A stretch of 64,000 nucleotides of DNA from contig KV748193.1 of assembly GCA_001692895.1 (NCBI GenBank), positions 744,001 to 808,000 of the forward strand. The letters are read 5' to 3'. Below, one piece after another: positions 9,823 through 23,921 of this stretch (its first letter is position 1; every line of letters starts with the position of its first letter). This DNA comes from Cenococcum geophilum 1.58 (Eukaryota > Ascomycota > Dothideomycetes > Gloniales > Gloniaceae). Below the pieces are notes generated by a model. It did no database searches. It was given only the letters and a program-made list of their open reading frames with translations, and had not been told where the DNA came from. Made by a program: the position numbers and the translations under genes.

Positions 9823-11724
9823 TGATTAACGCTATAGATAGTAGTAATATTAATCTAGTAGTACTTCTAATTCTCCCTATATATTATTATATATATATCT
9901 AACAGCTCTAAAAGCGGTAAAAATGTAAAATGGATAGGGGGGTTAAAATTTAGAAAATTAGATTTTGCGGTTAAGCTATTTAAAAGGTAGGAAACTAAGA
10001 TAAATACTATATTCTCCGCTTACCTCTAAGCCAGTATATAATTTCCTAATTAGGAAAAGTCGTTTATAAGTAGTTACTACTACTTCTATATAAAATCTTT
10101 TTATTATACCTCTTTAGTCTTACTTATAAATGACTAAAATTATTCTATATTAAACCCACGTTTAAATATAAGCCCTAAAAGCTTCTTAACTTATAAGATT
10201 GCTATATAGGTTAGCCCAGCTGTCTTATCCTTTTCCTTAACATCTAGAACTACCTAGTTAAGTATTAGGCCCTGGCTTTTATATATAGTAAGAGTAAAAG
10301 CTAGAGTAATTAGAAATTAACGCTATAAGTAAGAGCCTTTTATACCCTCTTATTTATAAAGTATAAAAAATATAGAGATAACCTTCTTACTATCCTACTA
10401 AGTAAATAGGGTAGGTCCGTTATACCTATTTACCGTAATTAATAGTAACTAAGGCTAATCCTTTTTAATATCCGCGTGTCCCTTCTATATAATATCTTTA
10501 ATTATACTAGTAGTACCGTTTACTAAGCCTAGTTCAACCCAGATATTTTATATTAGTATTACTTTCGCGCCAATATATAGAGCTAGATTCTCTATAGTAT
10601 CGCACTAATTAGAAGTAACTTTCTGCGTACTTATACTAGTGTTAACTAACTTAATAGCCACTACTGGCTATAAAAGATTGCGAAGCTAAATAGTATTATA
10701 CTTACCTATAGCAGCGCGTATACCATATAGCCGAATTACATTATTAAAGCCTATAACCTTATTGGTAAATAGGCCCTGCTTATTCCTAGTTAAAAGAAGC
10801 TTTTAGGTTAAATTACTTATAGAATTACTACGTAGCTTTATAAGGGCGGTCCTAAATATAGAGCTTTTAGCGTTATTACCGCCCTACCGCATAACTTAAT
10901 CTAGGATAGTAGTTTAGTTAATTGTTTTATAGGCTCCCTTTTTATAGCTAGCAAGCTCTAATGGCCTAGCGGGTAAATTACTGTATAAGGCCGCCTGACC
11001 TATAGGGGGAAGCTAATAGAAGTCGCTTACTAGCAAGATGTTTAAGCCTTTAAAGTAGTTGTTATTATATATAGGGTAGATCTAATAGAGGCGGTAATTA
11101 ATCTAGGCTAGATATACTTGCCTAATTATAGATTTCTTATTAAGGATAAAATAGTAAATATCCTTAAAAGCTTATTATAGAGGTATAAAACTAGTAGTAA
11201 GCAATTCCTTAAAGGGGCAATTTACTAGTAACCTTAATAGTTTATATATAGTTCTACCGTTAATATTAAAGGCAGCTACTCTAGTAGGGGCGGCTTAAAC
11301 TAATAGTAACGGCTTACTATTAGATATGGCTATATTATAGAGCGTAGTAGATAGAATAGTAATAAGATATAATTTACCGGTTCCTGCCTCTCTATTAATG
11401 TTAATCCGTAGTAGGGGGGGGCTAAGGCCCACTTAGATCTGCCTGTAGTAATTAACTATAATATTATAGATATAACGCTAACCTGGTTATAAAGAGGACA
11501 GAGTTACTATTTAGGATAGGCGGCTCTACGGTAGAGGCTATAGCCATACTTCCTGCTAATAAGTCCTCTTATTAAGCTGCGGGTATATACCCCAATATAT
11601 ACTCTAGTTATAGTTATAATTAAGCTCCCTATTACTGAGCCTATTAGGATCCTTAATTTTAACTCTATTAGTATTTTAAACGCGGGTATATAGGGCCTTA
11701 AAGGACTAATATAGCTTTAAGTTG
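9823..11724 (-). pseudogene. Helitron helicase C-terminal relic (PIF1-like), copy 1
   Basis: The minus strand matches the PIF1-type helicase of Helitron copy 2, from just before the P-loop to the end of the frame. Recognisable pieces are the P-loop region (NGEAGTGKS type) near 11400 and the motif II/III block (VGDFHQLPP type) near 11000. The frame is broken by many stops of the G-to-A type expected from RIP and is cut at its 5' side by the LTR at 11725. It cannot encode a working helicase. Confidence 0.75.
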
Positions 11725-12147
11725 TATTACGGACGCTTTAAGTACGATGTTATAACTACTTGGGGAAGAGTTAGAAGAAGCTAGTTAGTTAATTTAGGCA
11801 CGGTCTAGGATAGAGCCGATAGAGCTATATAATAAGGAATAGTAACTAAGGTTATATAACGTTATACGCGGTATACGTAGTATACGAAGGGAACGTAGAT
11901 ATAATATATATAACACGTATATTATATATAAGAAGGATTTTATAGGAGTACGGTTGTGTATTTAAGGACCCTTAGTCCCTACCTAGATAGTTCCTTCCTT
12001 ATAGTGATTCTTAGAATATAATTAGAGTTAATCTATTAGGTAACCACTCCACTAGTTATTATTATATTGATAACTTTAATTTATATCACCTACACACCTA
12101 GCCTAATAACGAGCCTATTATAGTACTTGCTATAAGGTTCTATTATA
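11725..12147 (+). repeat. 5' LTR of gypsy fossil A
   Basis: About 423 bp, aligned from start to end with the 420-421 bp LTRs of B and C. The left edge joins Helitron helicase sequence directly. It is AT-richer than the other LTRs at the same positions, mostly by C/T and G/A changes. Confidence 0.85.
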
Positions 12148-15100
12148 TAATTACTACCTAGTTATAGGATTAAATATAAAAAGTTGAACAATATACCACT
12201 AAAAGCAGCCACTATAACGCTATTGACGGCGGCAACTACTTTAAGGTTAGGAGGCGACACTAGTATAGCAGATATCAACCTATAGCAACCTATAACAGCT
12301 GGACAACTATAAGAGATAGTTAACTAATTAATAACAAATAATGCGGCGCTAGAAGAAAGGGTTAATGGGATAGGAGCAGTAAAGATTAAGTTACTATTAA
12401 TTAAAAGGTACTTAGGGGAAAGATTAAAGCTTAAGGGATTTCTTATATAAATGCACTTTAAGGTTATATAAGAAGGAGCTAAGCTACTAACACCTATAGA
12501 TTAAATAGCCTATACGGGACTATTCCTATTAGGAAGGGCACTTAAGTAGTTTAAGCCTTACCTTACGGAAATATAGGCAAATAGAATAACGACTACTAAT
12601 TAAGAGGTGCGGTTTATATTCTTAAGCTAGGAAGGGTTTATAGAGCGACTTATATAAATGTTTAGAGACCTAGAGGCAGTAACTATAGCGGAAAGAAAAC
12701 TCTAAGATATTATGTAATAAACCTTAGCAACTAAGTATATAACGTAGTTCCAGACGTTAGCTATATAAGTTAAGTGGAATAATAAGGCGCTTATAGTATA
12801 GTATAAGTAGGGACTTAAGGCTAAAGTCTAGGACGCGATTATTCTAATAAAAGATGCGGATACCCTACGGGAACTAATATATTAAGCAATTAAGATTAAT
12901 AATTGGATCTACTAAAGGGAATAGGCTAAAAGAGGCTAGGATAGAGTTTTATAGTTATATAAGGCGCAAAGTACACAATAACAGAAGCTAAGTTAAAAAC
13001 TATGGTATAGCGTAGAGCTAATAGACCTAAGTAGTACTAAAGAAGCCTATAAGAGATAGAGTAAGAAGCTATAGAAACCTAGAGGTTAAGGATTTAGTAA
13101 TTATAGGACTAAGGAGTAGAGGTTAAACTAGGGATTTTAGTAGCAGAAGATGTTTAGGCGGACTCTATAGCAAGGTTAGTAGTTTAAAAATAGAGCTTAT
13201 ATAAATTATAGAAAACAGGGTTACTTTATAGGGGATTATAAAAATAGTTAGAGTTGTTATATAATAAAGGGAACTAGACTAGCAGAAGACATATATATAT
13301 AGAGGGATAATAGTATACTGCAAGGAATAAAGGAATATTTAATTAAAAGTTTCGCGTTTTATTATAATAACGTATACCAAATTTATAAAGACGCTAAGTA
13401 CGGCGTAAGCTATTAGCTATAGGAGCTAAAATCCTTAGAATATAGAGGAACTAATAAACTAGTTTATAGATCGGATATTAAGGACGATGAATTTAATATA
13501 GGCGAAATATTTAGTAATAATAAGGTAATAAGGGTAGCTTACTAGGAGTATATAGACCTTAAAGATATTATAAAAGAAGTAGAGAATAATTCCACTATAG
13601 AATAAAAAACATTAGTAGGGATTAAGACCCCACTAGATACGATGTCTATCGCTTTATAGGATGTAAGAGAAATAGGATAGCAAACTACTTCGGCACTTAA
13701 TAAAGGCAAAAGGCTAAAGGCTTAAGATTCTTAAGATAAGATAAAAGACGACTAAGATTCTTAAGATGAGATAAGGTATACCTAAGGACCTATAATAGAT
13801 AGAAACCGATAAAATAGGGCAATAGCTTAGTTTAAAGATATACGAATAAGCTTGGGATAGAGTTTTCTATAGGCATAAGACTCTTAAGACGAGATAAGTA
13901 AGATTTAAGACTTTTAAAATAAGATAAGAATACCTAAGCCTAGTTAGACTAAGGTAGGAGTAAAGCTTAGAATAGAAGTAAGCTTAGGATTAAAAATCCT
14001 ATAGAACTAAGACTTTAAGATATAAATAAGGACTATTAATAAAATTAAAAAGTAAGAAGACTTTAAGGATCTACTTATAAAACGCGAAAAAAAGGAAACT
14101 ATAGAGGAATTTAGAGTAAGAATTACTTTATAGCAAGATTAGAAACTAGATAAGAGATTTAGTATATTAGGTTATATAAGGGACAGAGCACCTATATAAA
14201 GAATTACTAATAGGCCTAAAATAGGCATACTAAGAGCTAAGTGGCTTACTAAACTGGAATAAGAAAAGGATTTAGGGATTTTAATTAGGTTTAAAGAATG
14301 ATATATAAAGGGCTGTTATAATATAGTAATAAGAAGATACTTTCTTATGGATAAGCTATATATACTTAAGGGGTTATACTAAAAGTGGTATAGGTAACGA
14401 TATAACGACGAGTAGGAAGATTTCTATATATAGTTAGATGAAAAAGTTATTTAAGACCACCCGATTATAGAAAAGGCTATAAGTTATATTAAAGGAGCCT
14501 TAATTATAACTTTAAAAGATCTAGAGGAGTAATTAGAGAACTAGAAAAGCAAGAGGTAAATCTTAGTACTTATAAATAAAGTTATAACGCTTAGATTAAT
14601 ATAAAAAAGGTTTAAACTTAAAAATAAAAATAAGCTAAGAGTTAACCTAAGACACTAAGTATATTATATATTAGTATAGATTATATATATAGATAATATA
14701 TATAATATATATAAAGCACTTAAAGATAAAAACCGGAAGTACTTAGTAAGGATATATTAGGCACCGAATAAGGTAAAATATTAGAGTGCTAAGTATATAT
14801 ATAGTTAGCACCTAGTAGAAATATAAAGCTAAGGGAACTTAATACTTTAGCTAGGAAAATTCCTTACGGAAGAATACCTAGATAAATAATAGTGGTAGAA
14901 ATACCTAGAGAATATATATTTATAGTATATTAAAGATAAAAAGCAAACTAAGTATTAGCTAAAAGTGGACTAAGTATAAATAGGATTAAATAGCTAATAG
15001 TTAGGAAAAGTAGAGGCCTATAAAACTAGAGGGAACTAGTAATAAAGCCTTAGACCCTTAAAGGAATTTAAGGATAATACCTAAACCTATAAGTTAAGTA

Positions 15101-15254
15101 GTAAAATTAATAGTTTGAAGTATTAGTAGATAGTAGAGTAATAAGGAACTATATATTACTAATAGCAGTTAAAAGAATGGAAATACTATATAGGAAAAAG
15201 GAGTACTTTTACTTATTAGTAACAATTTTAGGGGATTTAATAGCCTACGGAGGA

Positions 15255-15675
15255 TGTAACGGAGTCTTATAGTAGAGACTACGGTAGACTCGTTAATGGG
15301 TTAGGTGTGTAGGTATTGCAAGTAAGTTAACAACGTAATAATAACTGGTGGAGTGGTTGCCTAATAGATTAACTCTAATTGTATTCTGAGAATTACTATA
15401 AGGAAGGAACTATCTAGGTAGGGACTAAGGGTCCTTAAATATATAACTATACTCCTATAAAATCCTTCTTATATATAATATACGTCTTATACGTAAGGTA
15501 CGTAAGTTCCCTTTGTTCCTTTTATTCCTCTTATAGCACCTTATATGACCTTAGTTACTATTTTTTGTTATATAGTTCTACGGGTTCTATTTTAGACCGT
15601 GCTTATATTAACTAACTAGCTTCTTTTAACTTCTCTCTAAGTAGTTATAATATTATACTTAAAGCGTCCGTAATA
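15255..15675 (-). repeat. 3' LTR of gypsy fossil B (421 bp)
   Basis: Same length as its partner at 22849-23269. As read on the plus strand it runs from TGTAACGG to CCGTAATA. A purine-rich tract (minus strand) abuts its inner edge. Confidence 0.9.
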
Positions 15676-18600
15676 CCATCTCCCTCCTCTTTATCTTCGT
15701 CCTTAAAGATACCTAGTATCTCTAAGTTGTTTACTAGAGGTATAATATCCGTCTAATTAGCTTAGTTAATATTATTACTTATAATACCTAAAGCTTCTTC
15801 TTCTTTATACGCGTAACGTTGTGCCCATACTATTGCTGCAATATTATTACTTAGTAAAATAATACTATCTCCGTGTTCTTGTTGCTTAAGGGAGGGGTTA
15901 GTATATATTGCGCTAGTAAGTCCTTTATCTCGGCAACCTTCCTCTTATTTAGAGTGCACTAAAGTAAACGTTTAATTGTCCTGTAATATTTATTCTACTT
16001 TTAACGCTAAATATACGCGTCCTATAACTCTTAATAGTCTCTAAGTTCCCTAAGTAATTTGTTATAGGGTCTTGTATTTAATTTGCTGCTATAAAGCTTA
16101 ATAGTAACCTAGCGTAGGCCCTTATTAAGCTTAAGCGTTCTTAAGATATAGAATAGAAGGCCCTAAATACTCGCATTGCGGCGTCTGCCCGTCTACTTCG
16201 TTTTAAAAAGGTGCGTAAGAAGGTTCGTTTTAAGGAGTAAAAGCTTATAAAATAAGGTCTATAGGAACTTAGTAATAAAAGAATGGATTCTCTTTTAGTA
16301 GAGAAGGAAATAACTCTAAGTAGTTCGGCAGTCGCTCTTTCTAGGTCCCCCTTAGGTGGCTCGTTCTTTGGTAATTTCTCTTTATTAATATTACTTAACC
16401 TTTTTTCTTCTAATACTCTTATACCTTTCCTATAGCGTTTTTTAGATTCTTTAGTGGCTTTTAGGTAGTCTTAGTATAGCCTATTTACTTAACCTTATAC
16501 CATATTTTATTGTCGATGTCCTTATAACTAATGATCTTTAAAACTTGCTATTTGTCTTCTTCTTGTCCTCTATACGTGTCTACTTTGTAAACTAGTGGCT
16601 TAATATTCCTATATACTAGTTTTAGTATTGCGATATGCTATATAGGGTAGATTTTTATTTTAGCTGGTAGGTTTAACTTAAACGTAACTAATAAAATTTT
16701 CTACGTAGTTTTAAAAGGTCCTAGTCTAATGTGGTCCAACTTCTTGCTTAGTTATTAACTCTTAAAATTTTTATATAGTAGCCATACTTTATCTCCCTTC
16801 TTAAGATCTAGTCCCTTAGATCTCTTAGCATTATAGTACTTTTTCATTCTTTGCTGTACTGTTTTAGCTGTTTCTATAAGGTTTATATAAAGATTTATTA
16901 AAGTTTCTATTCTTTACTTAGCTCTACTACTTGTTTTCTTTACTTAATGTCGTAATAATAATGTTCTTAGCTCGTATCTATAATTCGCCTTAAATAGTAA
17001 CGTACTTATTCCTTCTTATAGTGTTATATTATATGTAAATTATATAACTAGTAATAGTGATACCCAATTATTCTGTACGTGATTAATATAGTGCCTTAGA
17101 TACTGCTCTAGTGTCTAGTTTAATCTTTCTGTTTAACTATCTGTCTATAGATAATATATGGTGGAAGTTACTGCTTAAACCCCTTATTCCGCTAAAAATA
17201 CTTCCTAAAATACTGCTATAAATCTTAGATCTCTATCTAATATAATTTTGCTTAGTACTCTATATTTTGTGAATACTTCTTTAATATAGATTCTAGCGAT
17301 ATCTTCCGCTAAGATTTCTTCTATATAGGCCATAAAGTATCCCTACTTTGTAAGCTTGTCTACTATTACTAAGATCGCGTTATGGTCTTGTCCGGTAATA
17401 GGATCTCTTAATTTTGGTAACTTAATAATAAAGTCCTATAATATAACCTCCTATAGTCTTTCTAGTATTTTAATAGGTTATAGCCCTCCATATGGCTTAT
17501 ACCTTATTAGTTTATTCCTTTAGTAATTTAGATACTCTTTAGTGACCCTTCTAGCTATCCTTTAGATTCCGTTAATAATATACTCCTTTTAAAGTCTTAA
17601 CACTAAGCCCGTGGCTCTATTGTGTCCTTAAGTTAGTCCCTTATAGAAGTCCTCCATGAACTGCTCTGCTATGCTTCTTAGGATATACTTTACCTCTCGA
17701 TTTTTATATATATCCAACTATAGATCTTTTAGCTGTGCTTTTAGAATTTTCTATGCCCAAAAGCTTTCTAGTATTTTGTAGACTTTCTTTTCTAACTTAT
17801 TCTCTTATATTGCTGCGATCTTTAGATAATTGTATCTAATTAGTCTATCTATATCTTTTTGCAGTAAAGCCCCTAATGGCTTGTCGTTATTTTATAGTTT
17901 AGCCTTTTAACTTAACGCATTGGCTTGCGTGTTGTTTGTACCCTTAGTATGCTAAATTTTGAAATAGTACTCTATAAGCATCTCTACCCATCTAACCTAT
18001 ATTTAGTTAAGTTTCTTTATTATTAGGAATCCTCTTAGGTTCTTATAATCTGTTTTAACTATAAATGGTTTTTCTATTTCTTACAAGAATGCTCTCTATT
18101 TTTTTAGTGCTGTAACTATACCTAATAACTCCTTATTATAAATGTTATAGTTTAATTCTGGTGGTGTTATCTTTTAACTATAATATGCTACTAAATGCCA
18201 TCCGTCTGGATACTTTTGTATAAAGTATACTCCTAGTATAAAGTCTAATGTATCTATTTCTATAACTATCTCTAGTCCTAGTTAATAGATCTTAAAAACT
18301 GGCTCTTAGGTGAATAACTCTTTAACTTTTTTAAAGAGTTCTTGCTATTCCTCTCCCTATACCTATAGTTCTTCTTTCTTCGTTAATCGTATAAATAGTT
18401 TAATATTTTTTAACTATTGCGCTATAAACCTTCTATAGTAATTGTAAAACCCTAGAAACGATCTTAACTACGTGACGTTCTTTAGTTCCTGCTAATTCAC
18501 TATAGCCTTGATCTTCTTTGGATCTATACTAAGTTAGCCTAGTTTAATAATAAATCTAACGAAATCGGTCTTCCTGGTGAAGAACTTGTATTTCTTAATT

Positions 18601-21600
18601 GCTACTAGTATTTACTCTTCTTATAGTCTTTCCAAGACCCATTTAATGTATTCTTTATGCTCTTTCTTATTTATTAAGTAGATGATAATATTGTTAAGGT
18701 ATGCTATAACAAATTTATTTAAATATTCTCCTAATATATTGTTAATACGCTTTTAAAACGTTGCTAGTATATTTGTAAGTCCGAATTATATAACTAATGG
18801 TTTATACAGTCCTTCCTTTAACCTAAAGGCTGCCTTTTATTTGTTGCCTTCCTTAATCCTAATCTAATAGTACGCCTATCTTAGATCTATCTTTGTAAAG
18901 ATTTGCGTATTGCCTATTCTATCTTGGATTTCGCTAATTAAGGGTAAAGGATATCTATCCTTTCTAGTGATGCTGTTTAACTATCTGTAGTTGATGCACA
19001 GCCTTAGTTTGCTATTTTTTTTGGTATGAATAGTACTAGATATCCTGCTGATGACTGTAATGGTCTAATATATCCTTTTTGTAAGTTTTCTTGGATAAAC
19101 TCTTTTAATACTCTACCTTCTTCTTTAGTAAGCTTATAGATTAGAAAGAACCTTAGACTTATTTCTAGTTCCAATTCTATTTTATAGTCCCATACTGCAT
19201 ACTTTAACAGCTTTTTACTTTTGGGTGACCATAGTTTCTTGCTATACTTATGGTATCTTTTTGGTATATGGCTTAGCCCTTTTTCTGTTTCTTTGTAGGT
19301 CGCTCCTACTTAGTACTATACTAACTTAGCTTATTATCGCATCTTACGGCGTCGTGTATCTCTAATATTGACCTAACCTATAACCCAATTAATCTTTAGA
19401 TTGTATTTCTGTAATTAAGGTATTCTTAGTACTGCCTTATTATTTCCTAATGGTAATATATCGAAAGATATCTTAACTAGTCTTCCTTTAATAATTAACT
19501 GAATAGGTCCTGTTTTAAGATTAATGATACCTCCTCCGTAGGCTATCGGATCTTCTAAAATCGTTATTAATAGGTAAGGATATTCCTTTTACCTATGTAG
19601 TAATCCTATTCTTTTTACTGCTGCTAGCGAGATGTAGTTCCTTATTGCTCCACTATCTACTAGTGCCTTAAACTATTAATTTTACCACTTAATTTATAAA
19701 TTTAGGTATTGTCCTTGAATTCCTTTAAGGGTCTAAGGCTCTACTATTGGCTCCCTCTAGTTCTATGGGCCTCTACTTTTCCTAATTATTAACTGCTAGA
19801 TCCTATTTATACTTAGTTTATCTTAGGCTAATACTTAGTTCGCTTTTTATCTTTAATATACCATAAATAGGTATTCTTTGGATATTCCTACTATTATTGT
19901 CTATTTAGGCATTTTTCCGTAAGGAATCTTCCTGGTTAAAGTGTTAAGTCCCCTTATTTTTAAACTTCTACTAGGTGCTAACTATGTATATATTTAGCGT
20001 TTCTATATTTCGCCTCGTCCGTTATCCAATATATTCTTATTAGATACTTTTGATTTTTGTCCTTTGGTACTCTATATATATTGCACGCATTATCTACGCA
20101 TGCTATCTACGATAGTGTGTGATATGCTTAATGTCTTAGGTTAACTCTTGGCTTGTCTTCGTCCTTAAGTTTAAACCTCTCCCGTGTTAATCTAAGTGTT
20201 ATAACTTTGTAGGTATTAAGATTTATTTTTTACTTCTCTAGTCCTCTAATTACTCCTCTAGATCTTTTGATATTATAATTAAGGCCCCCTTAATATAAGT
20301 TATAGCCTTCTCTATAATCGGGTGGTCTTGGACAACTTTCTTATCTAACTATATATAGAAATCTTCCTACTTATTATTGTGTTATTGCCTATACCACTTT
20401 TAGTATAGCTGCTTAAGTGTATACGGCTTGTCCGTAAGGAAATATTTCTTTATTACTGCATTATAATAGCCTTTAGTATGTCGTTCTTTAAACCTAGTAG
20501 GAATCCCTAGATCCTCTTCTTGTTCTAGTTCGGTAAGCTACTTAGCTCTTAGTGTACCCGTTCTAGGCCTATTAGTAATTCTTTATATTAGCGCTTTATC
20601 CTTTATACGTCCTAATATGCTAGATCTCTTATTTAGTTTCTGTTCTTGCTATAAGGTAATTCTTGCTTTAAATTCCTCTATGGTTTCTTTTATGTTGCGT
20701 CTTATAAGTAAATCCTTAAAGTTTTCGTACTTCTTAATCTTAGTATTAACTTTTCGATCTTTAGGCTGAATACTATGTTCCCCTAGTAAGTCCTTTAGGT
20801 TTATATATCTGTCTCCTAGTTTAATTGCTGTTTGCGCTATAGATTCTCTAATCTATAAAGAAGCCTCTTACTTCTTGCTTGTAGGTGTCCTAATTTACGC
20901 TCCGAATTCTTAACCTCTTAAATTCTTTAATCCTAAGCTTACTTCTAACTTAAGCTTAGCCCTTACCTTAGTCTAACTAGGCTTAACTAGTGTCCTTGTC
21001 TCTTCTTAAGAGTCCTAGATCTTACTTATCTTATCTTAAGAATCTTATACCGTTGGGAATTCTTATCCCGAGCTTATTTGTATATCCTTAAACTAAGCTA
21101 CTGCTCTGCTCTATCGGTTTCTATCCGTTATAGGTCTTTAAGCTTACCTTATCTCGTCTTAAGAATCTTAGTTATCTCTTATCTTATCTTAAGAATCTTA
21201 AGCCTTTAGCCTTTTGCCTTTATTAAGTGGTAAGCTAGCACTAGTAGTCGTCTGCTTGCTTAATCATTCCTAAATATTACTCTTTCCGTCTTATGAAGTA
21301 ATAGATGCCGTATCTAATGGTGTTATAATACCCGTTACTAAACCTTACTCTATAGCGGTCTTAGTCTCTGCTTCTATTACGTTATTAAGGTTTAGATACC
21401 CCTAGTTAGTTCCTTTACTATCCTTATTGCTATTAATTAATAAGTACTCTAACTCTATTATTATTGTTACTAATCTTTATCTATATGTTGCTGTAATATC
21501 TTAATCTAGCTTATAGAGTTAATCTTATTCTTTATCTAACTCTTTAGTTCCTCTAAGTCCTTTTAACTCTAGCTCTTATAGCTAATAGCTTACACCGTAC

Positions 21601-22848
21601 TTAGCGTCTTTATAAATTTGGTATATGTTGTTATAATAAAACGCAAAACTTTTAATTGAATATTCTTTTGTTCCTTACAGCGCACTATTATCCCTTTGTA
21701 TATATATGTCGCATACTACTAGTCTAGTTTCCTTTATTATATGGTAACTCTAACTATCTTTATAATCTCTTGCGAAGTAACCCTATTTTTCGTAATTTAT
21801 ATAAGCTCTATCTTTAAACTATTAACTTTGTTATGGAGTCCACCTAAACGTCTTCTACTATTAAGATCCCTAGTTTAGCCTATGCTTCTTAGTCCTATAA
21901 TTACTAGATCTTTAACCTTTAGGTTTTTATAGTTTTTTACTCTATCTCTTATAGGCTTCTTTAGTACTACTTAGGTCCATTAGCTTTATGCTATACTATA
22001 GTTTCTAATTTGGCTTTAGTTATTGCGTACTCTATGTCTTATATAACTATAGAACTCTGTCCTAGCCTCTCTTAGCCTGTTCCCTTTGGAAGATCCTATT
22101 ATTAATCTTAATTACTTAATCTATTAATTCCCTTAGGGTGTCCGCATTTTCTATTAGAATAATTACGTCCTAGACTTTAGCCTTAAGTCCCTATTTGTAC
22201 TATGCCATAAGCGCCTTATTATTCTACTTGAGTTATATAGCTAGCGTTTAGAATTATATTATATACTTAATCGCTAAAGTCCGTTACGTTAGGTTCTAAA
22301 GCTTTCTTTCCGCTATAGTTATTACTTCTGGGTCCCTAAATATCTATATAAGTCGCTTTATAAATCTATTCCAGCTTAAAAATATAAACCGTACTTCCTA
22401 GTTTGTTATTATTATTCTATTTACTTATATTTTTATAAGGTAAGGCTTAAATTATTTAAGTGCTCTTCCTAATAAGAATAGTCCTGCATATGCTACTTAA
22501 TCCATAGTTATTACTAGCTTTACTCCCTCCTACGCAACCTTAAAGTATATTTACATAAGGAATCCTTTAAGCTTTAATCTTTCTCCTATAAATCTTTTAA
22601 TTAATAATAACTTAACCTTTGCTGCTTCTATCCCATTAATCCTATTTTTAAGTGCTGTATTATCTCCTGTTAACTAATTAACTATTATTTATAATTGTCC
22701 TACTGTTACAGGTTGTTATAAGTTAGTGTCTACTATACTAGTGTCGTTACCTAATCCTAATATAGTTGCCGCCGTTGATGGCGTTATAGTGGCTGCTTTT
22801 AGTGGTATGTTATTTAACTTATTAAAACCGTAACTATGGTAGTGATTA

Positions 22849-23269
22849 TGTAACGGAGCCTTATAGTAGAGACTATGGTGGACTTATTAATAGGCTAGGT
22901 ATATAGGTATTGTAAGTAAGTTAATAACGTAATAATAACTGGTGGAGTGGTTGCCTAATAGATTAACTCTAATTATATTCTGAGAATTACTATAAGGAAG
23001 GAACTATCTAGGTAGGGATTAAGGGTCCTTAAATACACAACCGTACTCCTATAAAATCCTTCTTGTATGTAATATACGTCTTATATATAAGGTACATAAG
23101 TTCCCTTCGTTCCTCTCGTTCCTCTTATAGCACCTTATGTGACCTTAGTTACCATTCTTCGTTATATAGTTCCACGGGTTCCATCCTAGATTGTGCTTAT
23201 ATTAACTAACTAGCTTCTTCCAACTCCTCTTTAAGTAGTTGTAACATTGTACTTAAAGCGTCCGTAACA
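22849..23269 (-). repeat. 5' LTR of gypsy fossil B (421 bp)
   Basis: Partner of 15255-15675, identical in length. Differences between the two are almost all transitions. The outer edge is followed by the duplicated GAGGA. Confidence 0.9.
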
Positions 23270-23501
23270 GAGGAGGTATTATTAACCTTAAAATAGGACC
23301 TATTTAATTAACTATTAAAGGGAGATAAATTAAGATGTCTTTTAATATATTACTATTAGGAAATAATAAGGCAGTATTAAGAATACCTTAGTTATAGGAA
23401 TATAATCTAAAAATTAATTAGGTTATAGGTTAGGTTAATATTAAAAATACTTAATAATATAAGATATAATAATAAGCTAAGATAGTATAGTACTAAGTAA
23501 G

Positions 23502-23921
23502 TGTTACGAACGCTTTAAGTACAATGTTATAACTACTTAGAGAGGAGTCGGAAGAAGCTAGTTAGTTAATATAAGCACGGTCTAAGATAGAACCCGTGGA
23601 ACTATGTGACGAGAAATAATAAGCAGAGTTACGTAATGTAATCTGTGTAATCTATATAATCTACGAGATCTATAACAGAGCGAATAGAGTAGATAGAGCA
23701 GATAGAGTAATAACTTTCTTAGGAGTACGGTTGTATATTTAAGGACCCTTAGTCCCTACCTAGATAGTTCCTTCTTTATAGTAATTTTTAGAATATAATT
23801 AGAGTTAATCTGTTAGGCAACTACTCCACTAGTTATTATTATATTGTTAACTTCCGGCAATACCTATATACCTAGCCTATTAATAAGTCTACTATAGTTC
23901 TTACTACAAGGCTCTATTACA
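23502..23921 (+). repeat. 5' LTR of gypsy fossil C (420 bp)
   Basis: Starts TGTTACG and ends at the CTATTACA end homologous to the LTRs of B. Same length as its partner at 31118-31537. Confidence 0.9.

Larger units (their letters stand above)
7052..11724 (-). mobile_element. Helitron copy 1, 3' part, cut by gypsy fossil A
   Basis: Reverse-oriented relative of the Helitron at 46238-54638. The shared sequence runs from the 3' terminus (CGCATGTT on the minus strand, ending at 7052) back through the 3' non-coding region, the 257-bp tandem array and the helicase region, and stops at 11724 inside the coding region, where the gypsy LTR begins. A terminal hairpin ACGTTA/TAACGT at 7062-7079 lies about 10 nt inside the end, as in Helitrons. 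A CTAG follows at 7046-7049. The 5' half, with the Rep domain, is not found next to it in this window. Confidence 0.82.
15255..23269 (-). mobile_element. Ty3/gypsy chromovirus fossil B, complete from LTR to LTR, 8,015 bp
   Basis: Full-length element with a 5-bp target duplication GAGGA (15250-15254 and 23270-23274), inserted in the pol region of fossil A. Order on the minus strand: 5' LTR 22849-23269, gag from about 22815 with a zinc knuckle near 21780, protease near 19500-19650, reverse transcriptase about 19170-18560 with the catalytic Y-D-D region near 18690, RNase H about 18350-17900, integrase about 17650-16900 and a chromodomain-like end near 16560-16430. A purine-rich tract lies just inside the 3' LTR, which is 15255-15675. 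RT-RNase H-integrase order plus the chromodomain make it a Ty3/gypsy chromovirus. Structurally whole, but the coding region is broken many times. Confidence 0.9.
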